The notes under the pieces: model-generated
Databases searched by the model: none
Told to the model about the DNA's origin: nothing
What the model saw: only the letters and a program-made list of their open reading frames with translations
Shown: positions 11,274-24,544 of the stretch, one piece after another
How the letters are laid out: the number at the start of each line of letters is the position of its first letter
Numbering within the stretch: the first letter of the stretch is position 1
Source of the DNA: Primula veris
Taxonomy: Eukaryota > Streptophyta > Magnoliopsida > Ericales > Primulaceae
Direction of reading: 5' to 3'
DNA length: 64,000 nucleotides
Assembly: GCA_963682055.1 (NCBI GenBank)
Contig: OY821746.1
Span: 25,982,481 to 26,046,480 of the forward strand
Program-made: the position numbers and the translations under genes

Positions 11274-13978
11274 TTAAGTATTGTATGCTGATCCGCTCGT
11301 TCCCATGAAATCGTAACCGCCTCTAACATTCAAGTCAAAATTTATGCTACCAATTCGATCTTTAACTTCAACATCTATTGTTTCTTTGCTGGAGTAAAGT
11401 GGCCCATTTGCTTTTCTATAGATATCATTCAGAACTCCTGCATCTGTAACATTTTCGTTCTTTGGTCGTTTGTTTTGATGCTCAAAATTGTTCGATACGG
11501 TGAAACTAAAGTTGTTAAGTTCATTTATAGTGGCTTCGACGGTGTTTTCAGAGTTGATATCGAGTGTTAAGCTCTTTTGAGCTTTCTCTAGTACTGTCTG
11601 TAAGTACTTCCCTTGAGCCTCTATTCTCATTTGTAGCTTCTTTTGTACCTTTTTTATGTTAACAAAAGACACATGTGAGGAAATCTCGAAAGGTTACAGC
11701 TTATAAATTAGATTAAAGATTGGTTTCATAATTTAAGAAACAAACCTCAAGTTGTTCTTGCAATCTTCGTTGTACCTCGAGTTGACACATGAATGCCTTT
11801 GTATTTGGAATTTCTCTGCTCAGTTTTAAAAATATAATGGCTTAAAAATTCATGGCCAGATGATATTATTTATAATGAATCATTGAATATAGGATAAAAG
11901 GCAAATAATCCTCATTTACTGAGTTACTTTGGTAATCATATGCAAATAATCCGCATAACTGCATCTTTAAAAAGACAGTTATGCGATTGATACCCTGTTT
12001 AACAAGTTCATTCACATACTATTTCAAAATTTACTCACTCCTCAATGGTTTTTCCTGAAAACCAGAGAAGTACGTTTTCACGGAAAATATCCCGTTAGTA
12101 GAAAATAGTGCTTTTATATTTATGGCACCAAACTGTCTTCAATTCTCGCATATATATATACAAGGGATCGATAAAGTTTTTTTTTTTATCAACATGAAAC
12201 ATGGAGTAGTTATTAGTTTCATAAATGAACAAAAAAGATCAATTGCAAAAAGGCAGTAAATACCCTGATTCATTGTTCCCTTCTAGTTCTGGTGAATGGT
12301 CATAGTAATCTCTATACGAAGTAGCTGGATCAAGAAATAAGAATACATAAGAAGAATATAACAGAGTAAAAAAAGCTACTTGAATATTCCATGACTAAAG
12401 ATTCGGTTGAGTACTGGTTGAAGTTGATCCAGAATATTACTTAATTTTCTTGTAGTTTATGAAAAGCGGATCTAGAGAATCATTTCTTGAAGAACCCCTA
12501 TAAAGAGGCTTTCTCACAACGAAAAAGTTTTTTTCAGAACCAACAATTAGAAAGTGATCTGGAATTGTCGAATTGCTTTTGCCGCAACATTTTATGCGAG
12601 CATAATATTGCTAGAATTTCCATTATGGAAGTCTCTAAGTTACATAATTACTAAAAATATACTATTTACCATGCAGAGAGACAAATTGGTATATATATTA
12701 GTACATGTCCTTACTAGGGTTTTCATTGTTTTGTTCTCCATTGTTCTGTTTCTTGGCTTGCTGTCCAAGTCTATATTTCTACACATTCGGAAAAAAAGAA
12801 AATATAGGCATGTCAGTATGAGGGTATACTATTACTCCATCCGTACCACTTTATAAGTTCTATACGAAATCATATGCAACTTTGATTGGTTTTGAACATA
12901 TAACCGAAACGATAAATTTCAAAATTTATATACATAGTTCAAATGTTAGATTATATGATAGAATTTAAAAAAAAGCGACAATTTGAATATAAGTTATTTG
13001 TCGGTCAAAATTGCGTGTGGTTTTCGTATGATAAGTATAACGTGGGATGGATAGAATATGATTTAGTACTTATTACCATGTTAGATTATCATATCTACCA
13101 TTCACAGGTGGTATAGGGTAACAGTTACATTCACCTGTAAATGGCTCTTGAGATGGTACAATGTCAAACCTTTTAAGCCCATTAGTCTTAGCACTGCCTT
13201 GGGAGTTGCTTCTGCGAAAAACATCCCAAATAAATGTGAGTTCATTTCTAATCCTATTTTTTTTTCATGTTTCCGGTAATTAATAAATCGCTATTAAGTA
13301 TTGAATATGGCATATAGAATCTCCCCAGGTAGAAGTAACTACGACCGAGGTTGAACTTAACCAAGTCCTTGACAAATTGAATGCATAAAAAATCATACTT
13401 GATATTTGGAAAAATCTATAGTTCCACCAATTTGTTCCATTATACCAGTTAGCAGAGTGCAACTAAAACTGACATTCATGAGTTGCAAATTACAAATTTT
13501 GTTTTATGGGTTGCAACACTCACTGTTTTAAAATTATTTCTTATAGTAAAAGTAGCATTTTCGTAAATTGTGGTATTGCGAATGCATCCCTAAGATCCCT
13601 TTGTTTCTTAAAGGTTCCGGCATTGCCGGTTAGGCTTTCTAGGGTAAGTTTCTTAGTAATAACACTTGGTTGATATATATGACATGCCTTACTCTTAAGG
13701 CTAAGGCAGATGAAAACAACTTATATAGTACAATCCAGCGACTATCTAAGATTTTCTCATTTTGATGCTCCTATAATAAAAAAGAAGTAAATAAAGAAAA
13801 CATTAATATTGAAAATTGTAACTATTGTAAGGAAAATAGACTGACTTTCAGGGCCACCAAGCTTGGTAACAGCTTCGACAAAGCGGCCGTGCAGATCAGG
13901 AGTCCATCTCAGCCTCGGCTTTGGGTCTCTTGACATCACCACCGATCCCTCGTATTCATATCCATACCCTCTCTCCAT
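11274..13978 (-). CDS. PHL11: MYB-CC (GARP) transcription factor, PHL11-like, complete
   Basis: Six exons on the minus strand, in transcript order: 13978-13846, 13211-13135, 12778-12715, 12324-12264, 11815-11746, 11648-11274. They sum to 780 nt, giving 259 residues and a stop. Exons 1-3 encode the SHAQKYF-type GARP DNA-binding domain: KPRLRWTPDLHGRFVEAV, ATPKAVLRLMGLKGLTLYHL and the KSHLQKYRLGQQ end. Exons 5-6 encode the MYB-CC coiled coil with its LHEQLE-like box: QLEVQRRLQEQLE, VQKKLQMRIEAQGKYLQTVL. The N-terminus and the KKQNNGEQNNEN stretch after the domain resemble Arabidopsis PHL11. PHR/PHL factors bind P1BS-type sites as dimers; PHL11's own targets are poorly known. Intron 2 holds a Stowaway-like MITE. 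Confidence 0.93.
12833..13066. mobile_element. Stowaway-like MITE in PHL11 intron 2
   Basis: The left end reads CTCCATCCGTACCACTTTAT and the reverse complement of the right end reads CTATCCATCCCACGTTATAC. Both are followed by inverted TATACGAAA-type text. About 230 bp, AT-rich and non-coding. The CTCCRTCC termini are typical of plant Stowaway/mariner-like MITEs. Confidence 0.6.
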
Positions 13979-16900
13979 TGTTACTCTGATCCTTTTTTCC
14001 GCTATAATATAGGAAAAATGAAATGACCGGTCTGATATAAAAAAGAAAATGAAATGAAATTGTGTAAACTTTGATGAAGAAGTGAGTTTAGAAAGTTACT
14101 TAAAAAAATGTGAGTTTAGAAAGGGCTAGCTACACGTCGAGAGTGTTATATCCATGTACCCATCATCTTTATTTATAGTAATTGTGTATTTATTTAATGT
14201 ATCGCTACGCAACTATGTCCAGGTATACACGAATCGAATATTTTCTAAATGATTTGATAAATAAGATTATAGTACAATAGGAGTAAAAATCGGCGACGAA
14301 TCTGAAGAAACATCATGGCCGAATAGTGTTTTGTTAGTAAATTTAATGGTTTTGACTTATACATATATACTAAAATATACTTGTAAGGTCTATCATATAT
14401 AGGCTTTTTTGTTCACCGTTGGATTCGTTTTGGATCCGGAATAATACTAAGATCAGTTAAATCGAACTGTGGGTTATTAGTACTGCACTCGTTTTGTATG
14501 AATACGGGTAATCGTGTCCAAGTATTGCATGTGCGATATGTACTAGAAAAATATAAAAAATATGTGTTGATAATACAAATATGTGAAAAAAAAAATAGAA
14601 TATCAATTAATAGATGAGAATACTTAGAAAATTTTGGGTGCTTAAAGATATATAGAAATATTGTTATTTTCTATATTTTTTTATTAAAAAATGGTTATAT
14701 GGTAATTATTAAAAGACTGTAAGTACATTTTTGAAAAAATTGATCAAAATTTGACATGGTCAAAAATATTGATTTGACTTGTTATAATAGTATGATATAT
14801 ATCTAATGAAACTATGTAAACTCGTTTCGCGTTTCAGAAACCACGTTTCATGTTTTTATTTTTCCTTTATGACTTTCTGTTATTTAAAATGTAAGTTTTA
14901 TAATAACATGTTTATTCTTTTAATTTTTTGGTTTTTCGCTTTCTCGTGTTCCGAGCTAAACGACAATGAAGGAGAAGAGGTTGTGTCACGTAAATGCCAG
15001 AGTGTAATATTCGCCGGGGAGTTAGGGTTGAATATGGAATATTCGTGTTCACGTGCCACGTCCTCAAGTGGGGACGGCTTTTCACATGATCATAAGGGAA
15101 TCGATTCTTATGTGTATAAAATAGTGATACTATATATGTACCAAAATATAAAAATAAAATAGTAATACTAGTACTTGTTAGTAAAACAAAAAATGAAAAA
15201 GTATGGTGTTCGTTGGTGCCATATGCCAAATGTACACCTAATTAATGACCTAAACCAAAAGTCTTTTTTTTTTCCAACGTATTCGATTTAACTATATTCA
15301 ACTCTAGTGTTGTTTTTTTTCACTTTTATTTATGTGTCACTCTTTTGGATACCCTGCCTACGCATAAGCAAGGAATCAGAAAAGGACGGAAGAAAATACT
15401 CTCTAGCCTAGGCATATTGACAAAACTTTTTTTAAAAAATAAAATAAAATAATTATGTATTGTAAGTTATAACTAAAGTTTATTGACTATATCATTTTAA
15501 TTTAGTCCGACCCGGCCTGTTTGATAATTTCTATTTGTGAATCTTTAGTTCCGCCATTGCATGCACATCTCTCATTTGCAACAATCGAGGACGGAAGGGT
15601 ACATGTGACGAGGGATTGCCATGAAAACCTTATAATTTATAAAAATATGATCTTTTTTGAAAAACCAAATTAGTGTAATTTAGCAACTGCTATGAGTTAA
15701 ATTTTGGTTTTGACACCCCATAAGTTTAGAGTTCCATCTCCGTCCCTGGGAGCAAACCCTGGCCGTGACACGTAATTGTTTCAATGGCCCTTGATTAAGT
15801 CATGACGTCTGATGGTTATAATTCATGCGTCGATAATGCAACTCAAAGTAATAATATATTAGTTTTGGGGTAATACCGAAACTCTATACTCTAATAAGTA
15901 GCATATGCGTTTCGGAAAACCTCCAGACTTTTTCCACTATGTTTAGAGAACTCCTAATCAACCATTACAGACCAGAGTAGTTATCCGAGGTCGTGGAGAA
16001 GAAGATAGTTGAAGATCAACGAAAGAAGTGGTTTACGGAGAAATGCTACTTTGTAGTAAATTATACTCCATGTTATTCGAGTATGGTGCAATATATGCTA
16101 AAAAAACATTAAAAAGGCAATATTAGTCACGACCTTAGGTAGGGAGGTACATGATGTTGCACTTTCATTCACACATCTAAACTTTTTTTTCTTATAATTA
16201 TGGGATGCTGAAATACTAAAATCGATAAATAAACTAATAAATCATGATATACGGTAAAAGATACATTTTTGCTCAATTTGGGGTGTTGCAGTCCCGTATA
16301 GCATGTTACTCTATACATCTTGGAACTGTGTGAAAATATTTAAAGTCAATATTAATATTATTTGTGTTTATTATAATAAATAAAAGTAATTGTAACTCAA
16401 ACCTTTGGTATTTATTATGTACGTGAATTGGAAAACTTTACGACTTAGAGACCAAATTTATACAAGGTAATTAAAAAAATGTTTTATGTTATAGTGTATT
16501 TATTATCTATGAAATTAACACTAAACAAGAGTTTATATCAGTTTTAAGTATTTTAAGTTTCTAATTTAGACACACAAAATTAAAAGTGATTTTCTTGAAC
16601 GAAAAGTTACGTTTTGATACAATTTATCTTAGAACATTTTCTTAAACGATTTACGCAACTCTAGTTTCACGGATAATACTAGTATATACCGATCGATGAT
16701 ATTAGTGTATGGAAATTTCCAATAATTCACTCGAAGGAAATTAAATTACCACAAGATGGCTTCATAATTTCACATCCCCTTTATCTCACATATTTTTAAG
16801 GTTCACAACTTTACCTTGTTCACTAAAATGCACTTACTCCACAAAACACAATTAACATACTTTCTCTCTCTTTGGAAAACCAAAACATTGTACTATATTA

Positions 16901-16985
16901 AATATTTAAATATAAAAAAATCATAAAAATATTCTAAAAAATAATCATTTTTTAAAAACTCCAAAAGATCAAAATTTAAAAACCA
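13979..16985. other. intergenic, no gene recognised
   Basis: I see no convincing gene here. The longest frames (14806-15162 plus, 14912-15229 minus) overlap each other and match no family. Segment 14540-14790 on the minus strand looks like a decayed Helitron copy (inverted TACTATTATAACAAGTCAA text). CAATGGCGGAAC on the minus strand near 15560 resembles a hAT-type terminus without an identified partner. The rest is AT-rich. Confidence 0.5.
14170..14177 (-). promoter_or_regulatory. possible TATA box of the PHL11-like gene
   Basis: TATAAATA on the minus strand lies 192 bases upstream of the PHL11-like start codon. A match in AT-rich DNA is weak evidence on its own, but the position would give a leader of about 160 bases. 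Confidence 0.35.
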
Positions 16986-16989
16986 AAAA

Positions 16990-17489
16990 AACAATCAACT
17001 TTGTCACCTAAAAAAATGGCATTTTCACCATAATTAAAGTAGTTTTTTTTTTAGTACGAAATGGCTATTTTCATCAAAAAAACAACTATTTTCACCGAAA
17101 ATTTGCCTTTTCTTGCTAGTAAACGTTTTTTTTACCCTTAATACTTTTTTCCATCATAAAGCGGTTATTTACACTAAGAAGCGGGTTTTTCATAAAAAAA
17201 TATATTTTTTATCGACTGTTTCTTCCATCAAGAAGCGGTCTTTTCAACCGCAAAGCATTTTTTTCCCCCAACAAACAACTTTTTCATGCATAAAAATGAC
17301 TTTTTCTACGCTGAAGCTGAAAGCCGTCTTTCCAATGGCTTAGCAACCTTTCTCAAAGTAAAGCAGTTTTTTCATTGTAAAATGACTTTTTTCACCAAAA
17401 ACGGCTCTTTTTACCTCAAAAGCAATTTATCATTATAACTGATATTTTTTCACTGTAAAATGACTATATCTCAGGAAAGTGACTTTTCC
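16990..17489. repeat. degenerate short tandem repeat, left part, split by the LTR element
   Basis: Loosely periodic text of about 25-30 bp, alternating ACTTTTTTCACC-like and AAAAGCGG-like pieces, drifts in both sequence and period. The same kind of text resumes at 26481 on the far side of the LTR element, so the retrotransposon inserted into a pre-existing array. Confidence 0.6.
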
Positions 17490-19350
17490 TGTCACGCCCC
17501 AAATTCCATATACACGGATATCGAGGCATAACCCTTTTAAAACAAAAGAAAATAGAACATGTTGGTACGAAATTAAAATTTTTAAAAGAAAACATTAGCG
17601 AGCTAAAGGAGCAATTAAACAATAAATGAAAGTGTTTGCCAAACGCGTCTACAAGACGAAACAGTTTTGACAAATTTATAAAAAGAAATAAACGAATTTA
17701 AATTGCTCGTAGGCTACAACCTCAAAATATAATTTAATTGAAAAGAAAATGAAAGCCCCGAGCCCATGTGATGTATTGCCATAGCTCCTAACCGAACGTC
17801 TCAACCTAAATTGTACCTGAAATACAAAATTGTAACGGTGAGTCCCACGTACATAACTAGACGGGACGGCACCACATACACCATCACTCCATCCCATAAA
17901 TGCAATAGCTCACAAATTCTACAACTACGATAATCGACGTATAAAAAGAAAGATAATGACATTCTACAACTACGATAAATTAAATAAATTAAATACACAT
18001 CAACAGCATACATGGACCTCTCACGCCACCTACCCCAGTCCGTAAGGTAGGTCATTCCCTATCCCTTCGGCCGTCTTCTGTCCCCGGAATTAGGGAGAGA
18101 CAGAGACCATTGCAACATAAAAGTAGATTTATAGTGCGCACTTGGACCTCTCACGCCACTCATCCCAGTCCGTAAGACGAGTCATTCCCTATCCCTTCGG
18201 CCGTCTTATGCCCCCGGAATTAGGGAGATACATAGACCATTGCTAACAATAAAATAAATATAGTGCACACTGGGACCTCTCACGCCACCTACCCCAGTCC
18301 GTAAGGTAGGTCATTCCCTATCCTCTCGGCCGTCTTCTGTCCCCGGAATTAGGGAGAGACAGAGACCATTGCCATTACAGCTAAATCACAAGGCCTCGGC
18401 CAATAATATAAAATCATCCAATTAACACAATCTCATACGTATAAATATTAAGGCCTCGGCCAATAATATTATACTATTCAAATAACACCATCTCATACGT
18501 CACTTAACGTAATACAACATAACACATAACCGCATGTACTAAATTCACAACTAGCCAAACGCTATAACAACATAAAATCATTTTCAAGCATTTTAACAAA
18601 CACCTTGTATGCATAAACTACAATTCACCATTATTCAACATAAATTTACCCAATAACATCAATAATTATATAATCACATAATCAACGCATAAAACATGTA
18701 AACTCATCCATAATCTCATTAATCCGAAATTAATATAACTAACTCATCAATTTCTCCCATTCAGATAAGTGAATAAAACATACAACAAATAAACCCAATT
18801 AACAATTTATAAACCTAATTAAGATAAAAGGCATAAACCCCCAATTTCTAATAAACGCAAAACCAAATCCTAACATACACCATCGTCTAGTCGCAATGGA
18901 TAACCCCCGTTACCTTAGAGCGTAGAAGAGATGCTTCCGGTATGAACCCGCTAACGTGGTTTCTTCTTCTCCTTTTTCTCTCTTTTCTCTCTTGTTTTTG
19001 GCTGGTTTAAAGTTTAATGAATTAAAAGTGGGCTGATTTGAGGTTTAGAAAAACTGTTTTTAGATAGTTTGTGAAAGCGAACTATTTGGTCCCCATAGTT
19101 CTAAAAGTTAACTTTAAATCCAAAAATATTGTTTTTCTACTCAAAAATAACAAATCTTTAGAAACAAATTTATTGGGCCCTTTTTATTAGTAAAATTAGT
19201 AACAGGTTTTTAAAATAAAGCTTTTTGGAAGAGTTTCGGTTTTTGGCTAAAAATTAGTCGAGTGACCGGTTTTTGGTAAAATTTGAATAAAACGTTTTTG
19301 GATAAATTAATTCCTAATTAAAAACACTTATAAAAATACGGGATGTTACA
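17490..19350 (-). repeat. 3' LTR (1861 bp)
   Basis: This is the LTR copy adjoining the polypurine side. It contains three tandem units of about 130 bp (starting near 18014, 18144 and 18273), each with GGACCTCTCACGCCAC, CCCAGTCCGTAAG and GGCCGTCTT blocks. It lacks the 70-bp duplication found in the other LTR. Confidence 0.93.
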
Positions 19351-19390
19351 ACTAACCGTCCTTAAAAGAATTTCGTCCCGAAATTTCCTC
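19351..19390 (-). other. polypurine tract region of the LTR element
   Basis: On the minus strand the sequence GGGACGAAATTCTTTTAAGG followed by ACGGTTAGT precedes the 3' LTR start (TGTAACATCCCG). The GGGACGAAATT motif is typical of the Tekay 3' end. The purine tract itself is short and imperfect. Confidence 0.65.
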
Positions 19391-19696
19391 TTTAAACAAC
19401 TATATCCATAAATGATAAACTTATAAAAACAAGGGCATAAAAATTTTAAACGTACAATTCGTGACATATTTCAAGAAATAAAATACGCAGGGTTCACAAC
19501 CTGTAACAACTCCATAATCCATAACTCAAGTACATGAACAACATATAAAAATCTCAAATAAGGTAAACACCTATATATAATATTAAACGGCATAAAAGAC
19601 TACTCAACAACTCCAAAACGTCCCCAAGACTCAAAGTACGGGTCTTTCTAGCAAACTAAACTCTAATAAAATAAACTCTCAACCCAGACCCGGGGG

Positions 19697-21385
19697 TGTC
19701 ACACGGCTGAATAACACGTGTGACGGCACGTGCTAAACAAAGCCTAAATGAAATAATTATTAAACACTCGCTAAATAACTCATTAAATAAGCTCAAATTT
19801 CTAGCAAAAGCTTCATTAAATAGAATCTCAAAAATTACGTTCATTACAAGAAGTTAATATCTTACAACTAAAATAAAAATGTAACCGTAGCGGAATTTAA
19901 CACATAATCTTAAAGGTCTGTCTGGTCCTCAAACTGACTCAATATCAACCATACTTAACTGCTCGTTAGCCTGAAAACATTTTTTTTTTTTAAAAAGAGA
20001 GGGGTAATGAGAGAGAAAGCCTCACAATATATTATACGGGTCGAAAATAAGAGTTTTTCCCTTTCAGTTTCTTGGAACATAATAACTTGTTTAATAAAAA
20101 TTCTCAATGCATAAGTATTTAAAAATTACTTGAATATAAAAGATAAATAAACTTTTCACTTTTCTTTCATCAAAATTAAATCCATCGCAATAGTAATAAT
20201 AAAATCTTTTTCTTTCTTTTTATGATAAAAGCAAAATGATAGCATGTATATCTTAGAGTACCAAGCCCGATTGACTTCCTCAATCTCTTTACCGTCGATC
20301 TTTTTCTCAAGTGTATAAACTATACGTGCACTACGTAATTAAGGTCACCACAACATGACGGCTGAGTCTATTCCTTAAAACGTTCCGGTTAACAAAACTA
20401 TGTACAATCGCTAAGTTAACCGTTGAGAATTAAACCCTTTCGTTTAGTTACCAACGTCACCCCGCTTTCCTCTTCCCCTTATTCGAGATTCTCCGTTGGA
20501 CTTATTCTCATGGTCCTAAATACAAATCATAAGCAAATCATAAAATAATAAATTTAGAAACCTTATACAGATACACTGTATATAACCTTTATCTTTATAA
20601 GATATAAACTAGTTCTCTTTATACAGATCCACTGTATATAAATCACTTATTCTTTTTCATTCTTTTCTTTCTTTTATTTGCACTAGTGTATATATATCTA
20701 TATTAACAAGGAAGAATTCATTATAGGGACGTGTATATGGCATGACAATTGGCTTAGCATTTATACTACAATTCTATACCAATTTATTACTTCCGTTTCA
20801 ATTTCTCATGCAAGGTTACCTCCTTAATAAATTACTAGCAACAGAAACTCTTTGAATACATGTAACATTATTTCTCCTTAAATATTCCACGCATAGTAGT
20901 TATAGGAATAAATACAAACATCTCGTTATAGAAACCTCAAGATAATATTTACTATTCTTAATTGACATTTACTCTTCAGACAAGTCATCGGTTTTATATA
21001 TGAATACAATCAAATCATGTCATTAATCATCTTAGTGAGGCATTCAAAGACCTATAACTTACACCATTATTCCTAATCATACGTTTATACAATTCAATAT
21101 TTCTAACCGAAGTAAATTACATAATTACTAGGCCCAATTCTTACCAGCTAATCCCTAAAAGTATTACCACGTATCAATCCATGGTAAATCATTTTACCAA
21201 TTAAACACCTCTAGATCCTTTAAAACTCTATAGCTCTGATAACGTGTAACCGTAAGGTCCTTAAATCACTTAAACAACTAAACATCAGTATTCTTACTTA
21301 TGAAAACAAAATAGTCACATGAGTAATTATTTAGAAAAATAAATATTCAAAATAAAAATTTTAAATTAAAATACGGAATTTTACA
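19697..21385 (-). repeat. second, unrelated LTR-like segment inside the element
   Basis: As read on the plus strand it begins TGTCACACGG and ends CGGAATTTTACA. The minus strand therefore starts TGTAAAATTCCG, and it is preceded by GGGACGAAACTTCTTTAAG and the purine tract TGGTGGAGAG, exactly the layout of a 3' LTR of another Tekay-type element. No partner LTR is visible in the window. The left boundary at 19697 is inferred from the TG..CA rule only. Confidence 0.5.
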
Positions 21386-23395
21386 CTCTCCACCACTTAA
21401 AGAAGTTTCGTCCCGAAACTTTATTTCTTTAATAACTTGAAAAAAAAAGATAATTTTTCCAAATAATATTATATATGCTTTCTTAGACGTGATTAAATCA
21501 GCTCACATAATTTCTTTAACCAACCGGTCTCCAAAATAGTTACTTGTATGTGCATGTAGCATAAACTATATAAAAGAAGTATAATAAAAGGTATCTTGGA
21601 AACTCATTTGAGATTAAAATTACTAATAATAATATCATCATTATCCTTGTGAAACCTGGAAACTTATGATGGAAAAATACTAACGTAAATTCCTAAGGTC
21701 AAACTTTTACCACTTCCGATCGTTTATTATCTCATTAATTACCAAATTCTATATCTCCCATCAATCATAATTCCAAAACTCTATAACTCCTGTCTACATA
21801 ATTCTTAGTTCAAATTCTGATTTTAGTCATCATCAATGCTAATAACAAAGTGTACACCATGAAAGCAAAACACATGATGTAAGCTAATCTTTTAATTGGT
21901 AAAAAATTTTTTTTGTTCCTACCATGTTTTTCCTTGAACTGATAATTAACCTCTGGGATGGTTCAAATTCAAACAACTATTATTGATATTGATACCGTAA
22001 GATAACCAAACATATTCCAAAACTTGTTTCCATATCGTTTCCGAAACATTTATTACTTAAACATCTATATCTATTTCATGTGCTTCCACTGCACGCTCTG
22101 ATAAAGTAATAATAATAATGGTGCTATCCAGCCTAACATTGCATTTTGTTTCTAATTTATCAAACAATCCAGTTTTAGCATCTACACCACCACCCAAAAA
22201 TAATACCAATCTCCCTTTATACCATGTTCTCTTAAACAAAACAATCTTTAATTAATAAGAAACGCAAAACCTAATAATTTATATTTAGTCCCAAAATACC
22301 ACTCCAAATTCACATGTAATACATGCTCTCAATCAAAGTGCAAGACCTGTTGAAACTTTGCAACTAATCCGACCAAAGAAATTTACTTGAAGTAACTAGG
22401 ACAACTATAATGCTAGTTCACTTATTATTTGAACACTTTAAACACAAATTAAATCTCAAGTTTGGATCCTAATTATAGCTTAAACATCTTTTACAGTGGT
22501 CAAACGAATTGAAAATAACCTAACGTATCATTTCATTGAAACTCTAAGCAAAAGTCGGCACCAAAAGGTAATCCATGGACAACATTAAATTACGAAAATT
22601 AGAAGGAAACTACCATAATCGAGGTTCTCTTATAGCTGTCGAAAACTTCAACTCAAAAAAAAATATCCATAAAATAAATAAATATATCCTATCATGCCCT
22701 TTTGTTTGTTAGTTACAATCCGCCGTAATAGTTAACTATATTTTTATTTATATATACCAAACCAGTGACTTCATTAACGTACAAACCATTAATAGAGATA
22801 ATAAGAAAATGTTTTAAAAATTTTGTCTCACCTATAATAGTTTACAAACTCAAACATTTTAACTTGTACAGGGGCATGCTACACCAGATATATTTCTTAA
22901 GTTTTCAATAGTTAATATTATAAAAATAAAATCTATTAAAATTCCCTTATATCGACCTTGAATTTAGTACATATGAAATTAGTTGTGTGTAATTCCTCTT
23001 AAATATGGACACCAAACCAACTCAACTAAATTAAGTCTTACATTATAGTATAGTCTTACATTATACAGTATCAAACGAGATTCTTCATATAGGGACAATT
23101 AACTTAGAACCTAAAATATCTAAGTCCCCGGTTATCATTCTATCGAGTGAAGGAAAATAGTTGCTAAATGTGAAACATATATATAAAACACTAGCTTACA
23201 ATCTAACCAAGAAAAAATTTATATTCAATGTCTAAAAGAGTAGAATCATGTTGTAAGGAAGAAATAAGTGCACAAACGACTTATAAAACTAATGAATTTA
23301 GGACACGACCTCGCAAAACGTAATTAAACATTCATGTTTTCCAACTAATAAAATCTAACCAAATCCCTTTTTTTTCTCATTCTAATACATTTATT

Positions 23396-23398
<3 letters not shown>

Positions 23399-23446
<48 letters not shown>
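23399..23446. repeat. (TA)n microsatellite in LTR element interior
   Basis: An uninterrupted run of about 24 AT/TA dinucleotides. Confidence 0.9.
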
Positions 23447-23451
<5 letters not shown>

Positions 23452-23717
23452 ACATATTATAATAATTTGCAAAGGCATCAAATTCCGCTAATCATACAAT
23501 ACAACATTCCGCACATTACGTGATAATCACAAAACATGTAAATCATGATAAAAGCTCGTTTTTCATGATAATAATTTTATCAAGATTTCTAAGGTTCATA
23601 ATTATAGAGCACTGAAATACGAAGTCAACGCTTCAAGCGGAATCAAATTCGGAGTAAAAACGAACGAGTTATAAACGTTTGAAGTATAACAATAAAACTA
23701 CAAAATTGCCAGAACAC

Positions 23718-23889
23718 GACCGATCGTTTTGGACAAAACGACCGATCGTTTTGGTCCAAAAATGACCAGTGAGGTCTGAAAAATTCGACCGATCGTTTTA
23801 GTATACGACCGATCGTTTTTGGTCAAAAACTGACCAGTAGGGTCTGAAGAATTTCGACCGATCGTTTTGACAGACGACCGATCGTTTTT
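23718..23889. repeat. CGACCGATCGTTTT repeat cluster
   Basis: Six copies of CGACCGATCGTTTT lie in about 170 bp, arranged as three pairs. Between pairs is the text GACCAGTGAGGTCTGAA or a close variant. CGATCG is self-complementary. The cluster lies in the untranslated interior of the LTR element, about 650 bp inside the primer site. Confidence 0.85.
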
Positions 23890-24530
23890 ACTGCAGAAAA
23901 ATTATCAATACAAAAACGTAAAATTACTAAACACTTGTAAATTCCTTACAAGGCACATATCACAAAACATCATTCTAATCCATAACATTTTTACGAACAA
24001 CATCGATTCGCATATAATATTCATTAACACACAAGTTAATAATTTAGAAAACACATTACGTAAGACCGTCAACTACACAATTCTCGCACTCTAATAGTTA
24101 GCTACTACTCGACATGCAAATTTATATCTCATACATACTATATCAATCTACACAAGCATACAAACAACACAAAAGTGCGAGGGATAACCCATCACGATAC
24201 GTTATCCTAAAGCACCCGAGCGTTCTCGCATACTCTAAAACTCCACATCGCTAAGGTATTCCTTCACACATACCGACGAGAGGTCCACCCACTGGTTTGG
24301 CGAGCCGAGATCAACAAGCGTCCTCATTGTCCCCAACTTGCCTCACATGTGGACTTTCCTTTCATCAACTAATACTAAATTCTAGCTACATGTTTTAAGC
24401 TAAATGCAACCCCCCGTTTTTAGAAAAATTTTGAGTTTTTGGAAAAAGTTTTGTAAAAATGATACGATGGATCTTGGTCCAATGGTTACCCATCTTCCCG
24501 TCGTCCCAAAGTATACAAGAACCTAGTTAG

Positions 24531-24542
24531 CTCTGATACCAA
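24531..24542 (-). other. primer-binding site complementary to initiator tRNA-Met
   Basis: The minus strand reads TGGTATCAGAGC immediately inside the 5' LTR, separated by two or three bases. This is the standard plant tRNA-iMet primer site. It fixes the orientation of the element. Confidence 0.88.
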
Positions 24543-24544
24543 CT

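Noticed and set aside
14806..15229. Overlapping open frames on both strands (118 and 105 codons)
   Set aside because: They overlap each other, have low-complexity composition, and show no conserved motif or exon partners.
17464..18055. Minus-strand open frames that recur almost identically at 24486-25068
   Set aside because: They lie inside the two LTRs, so the recurrence is the LTR duplication and not gene conservation; they match no retroelement protein.
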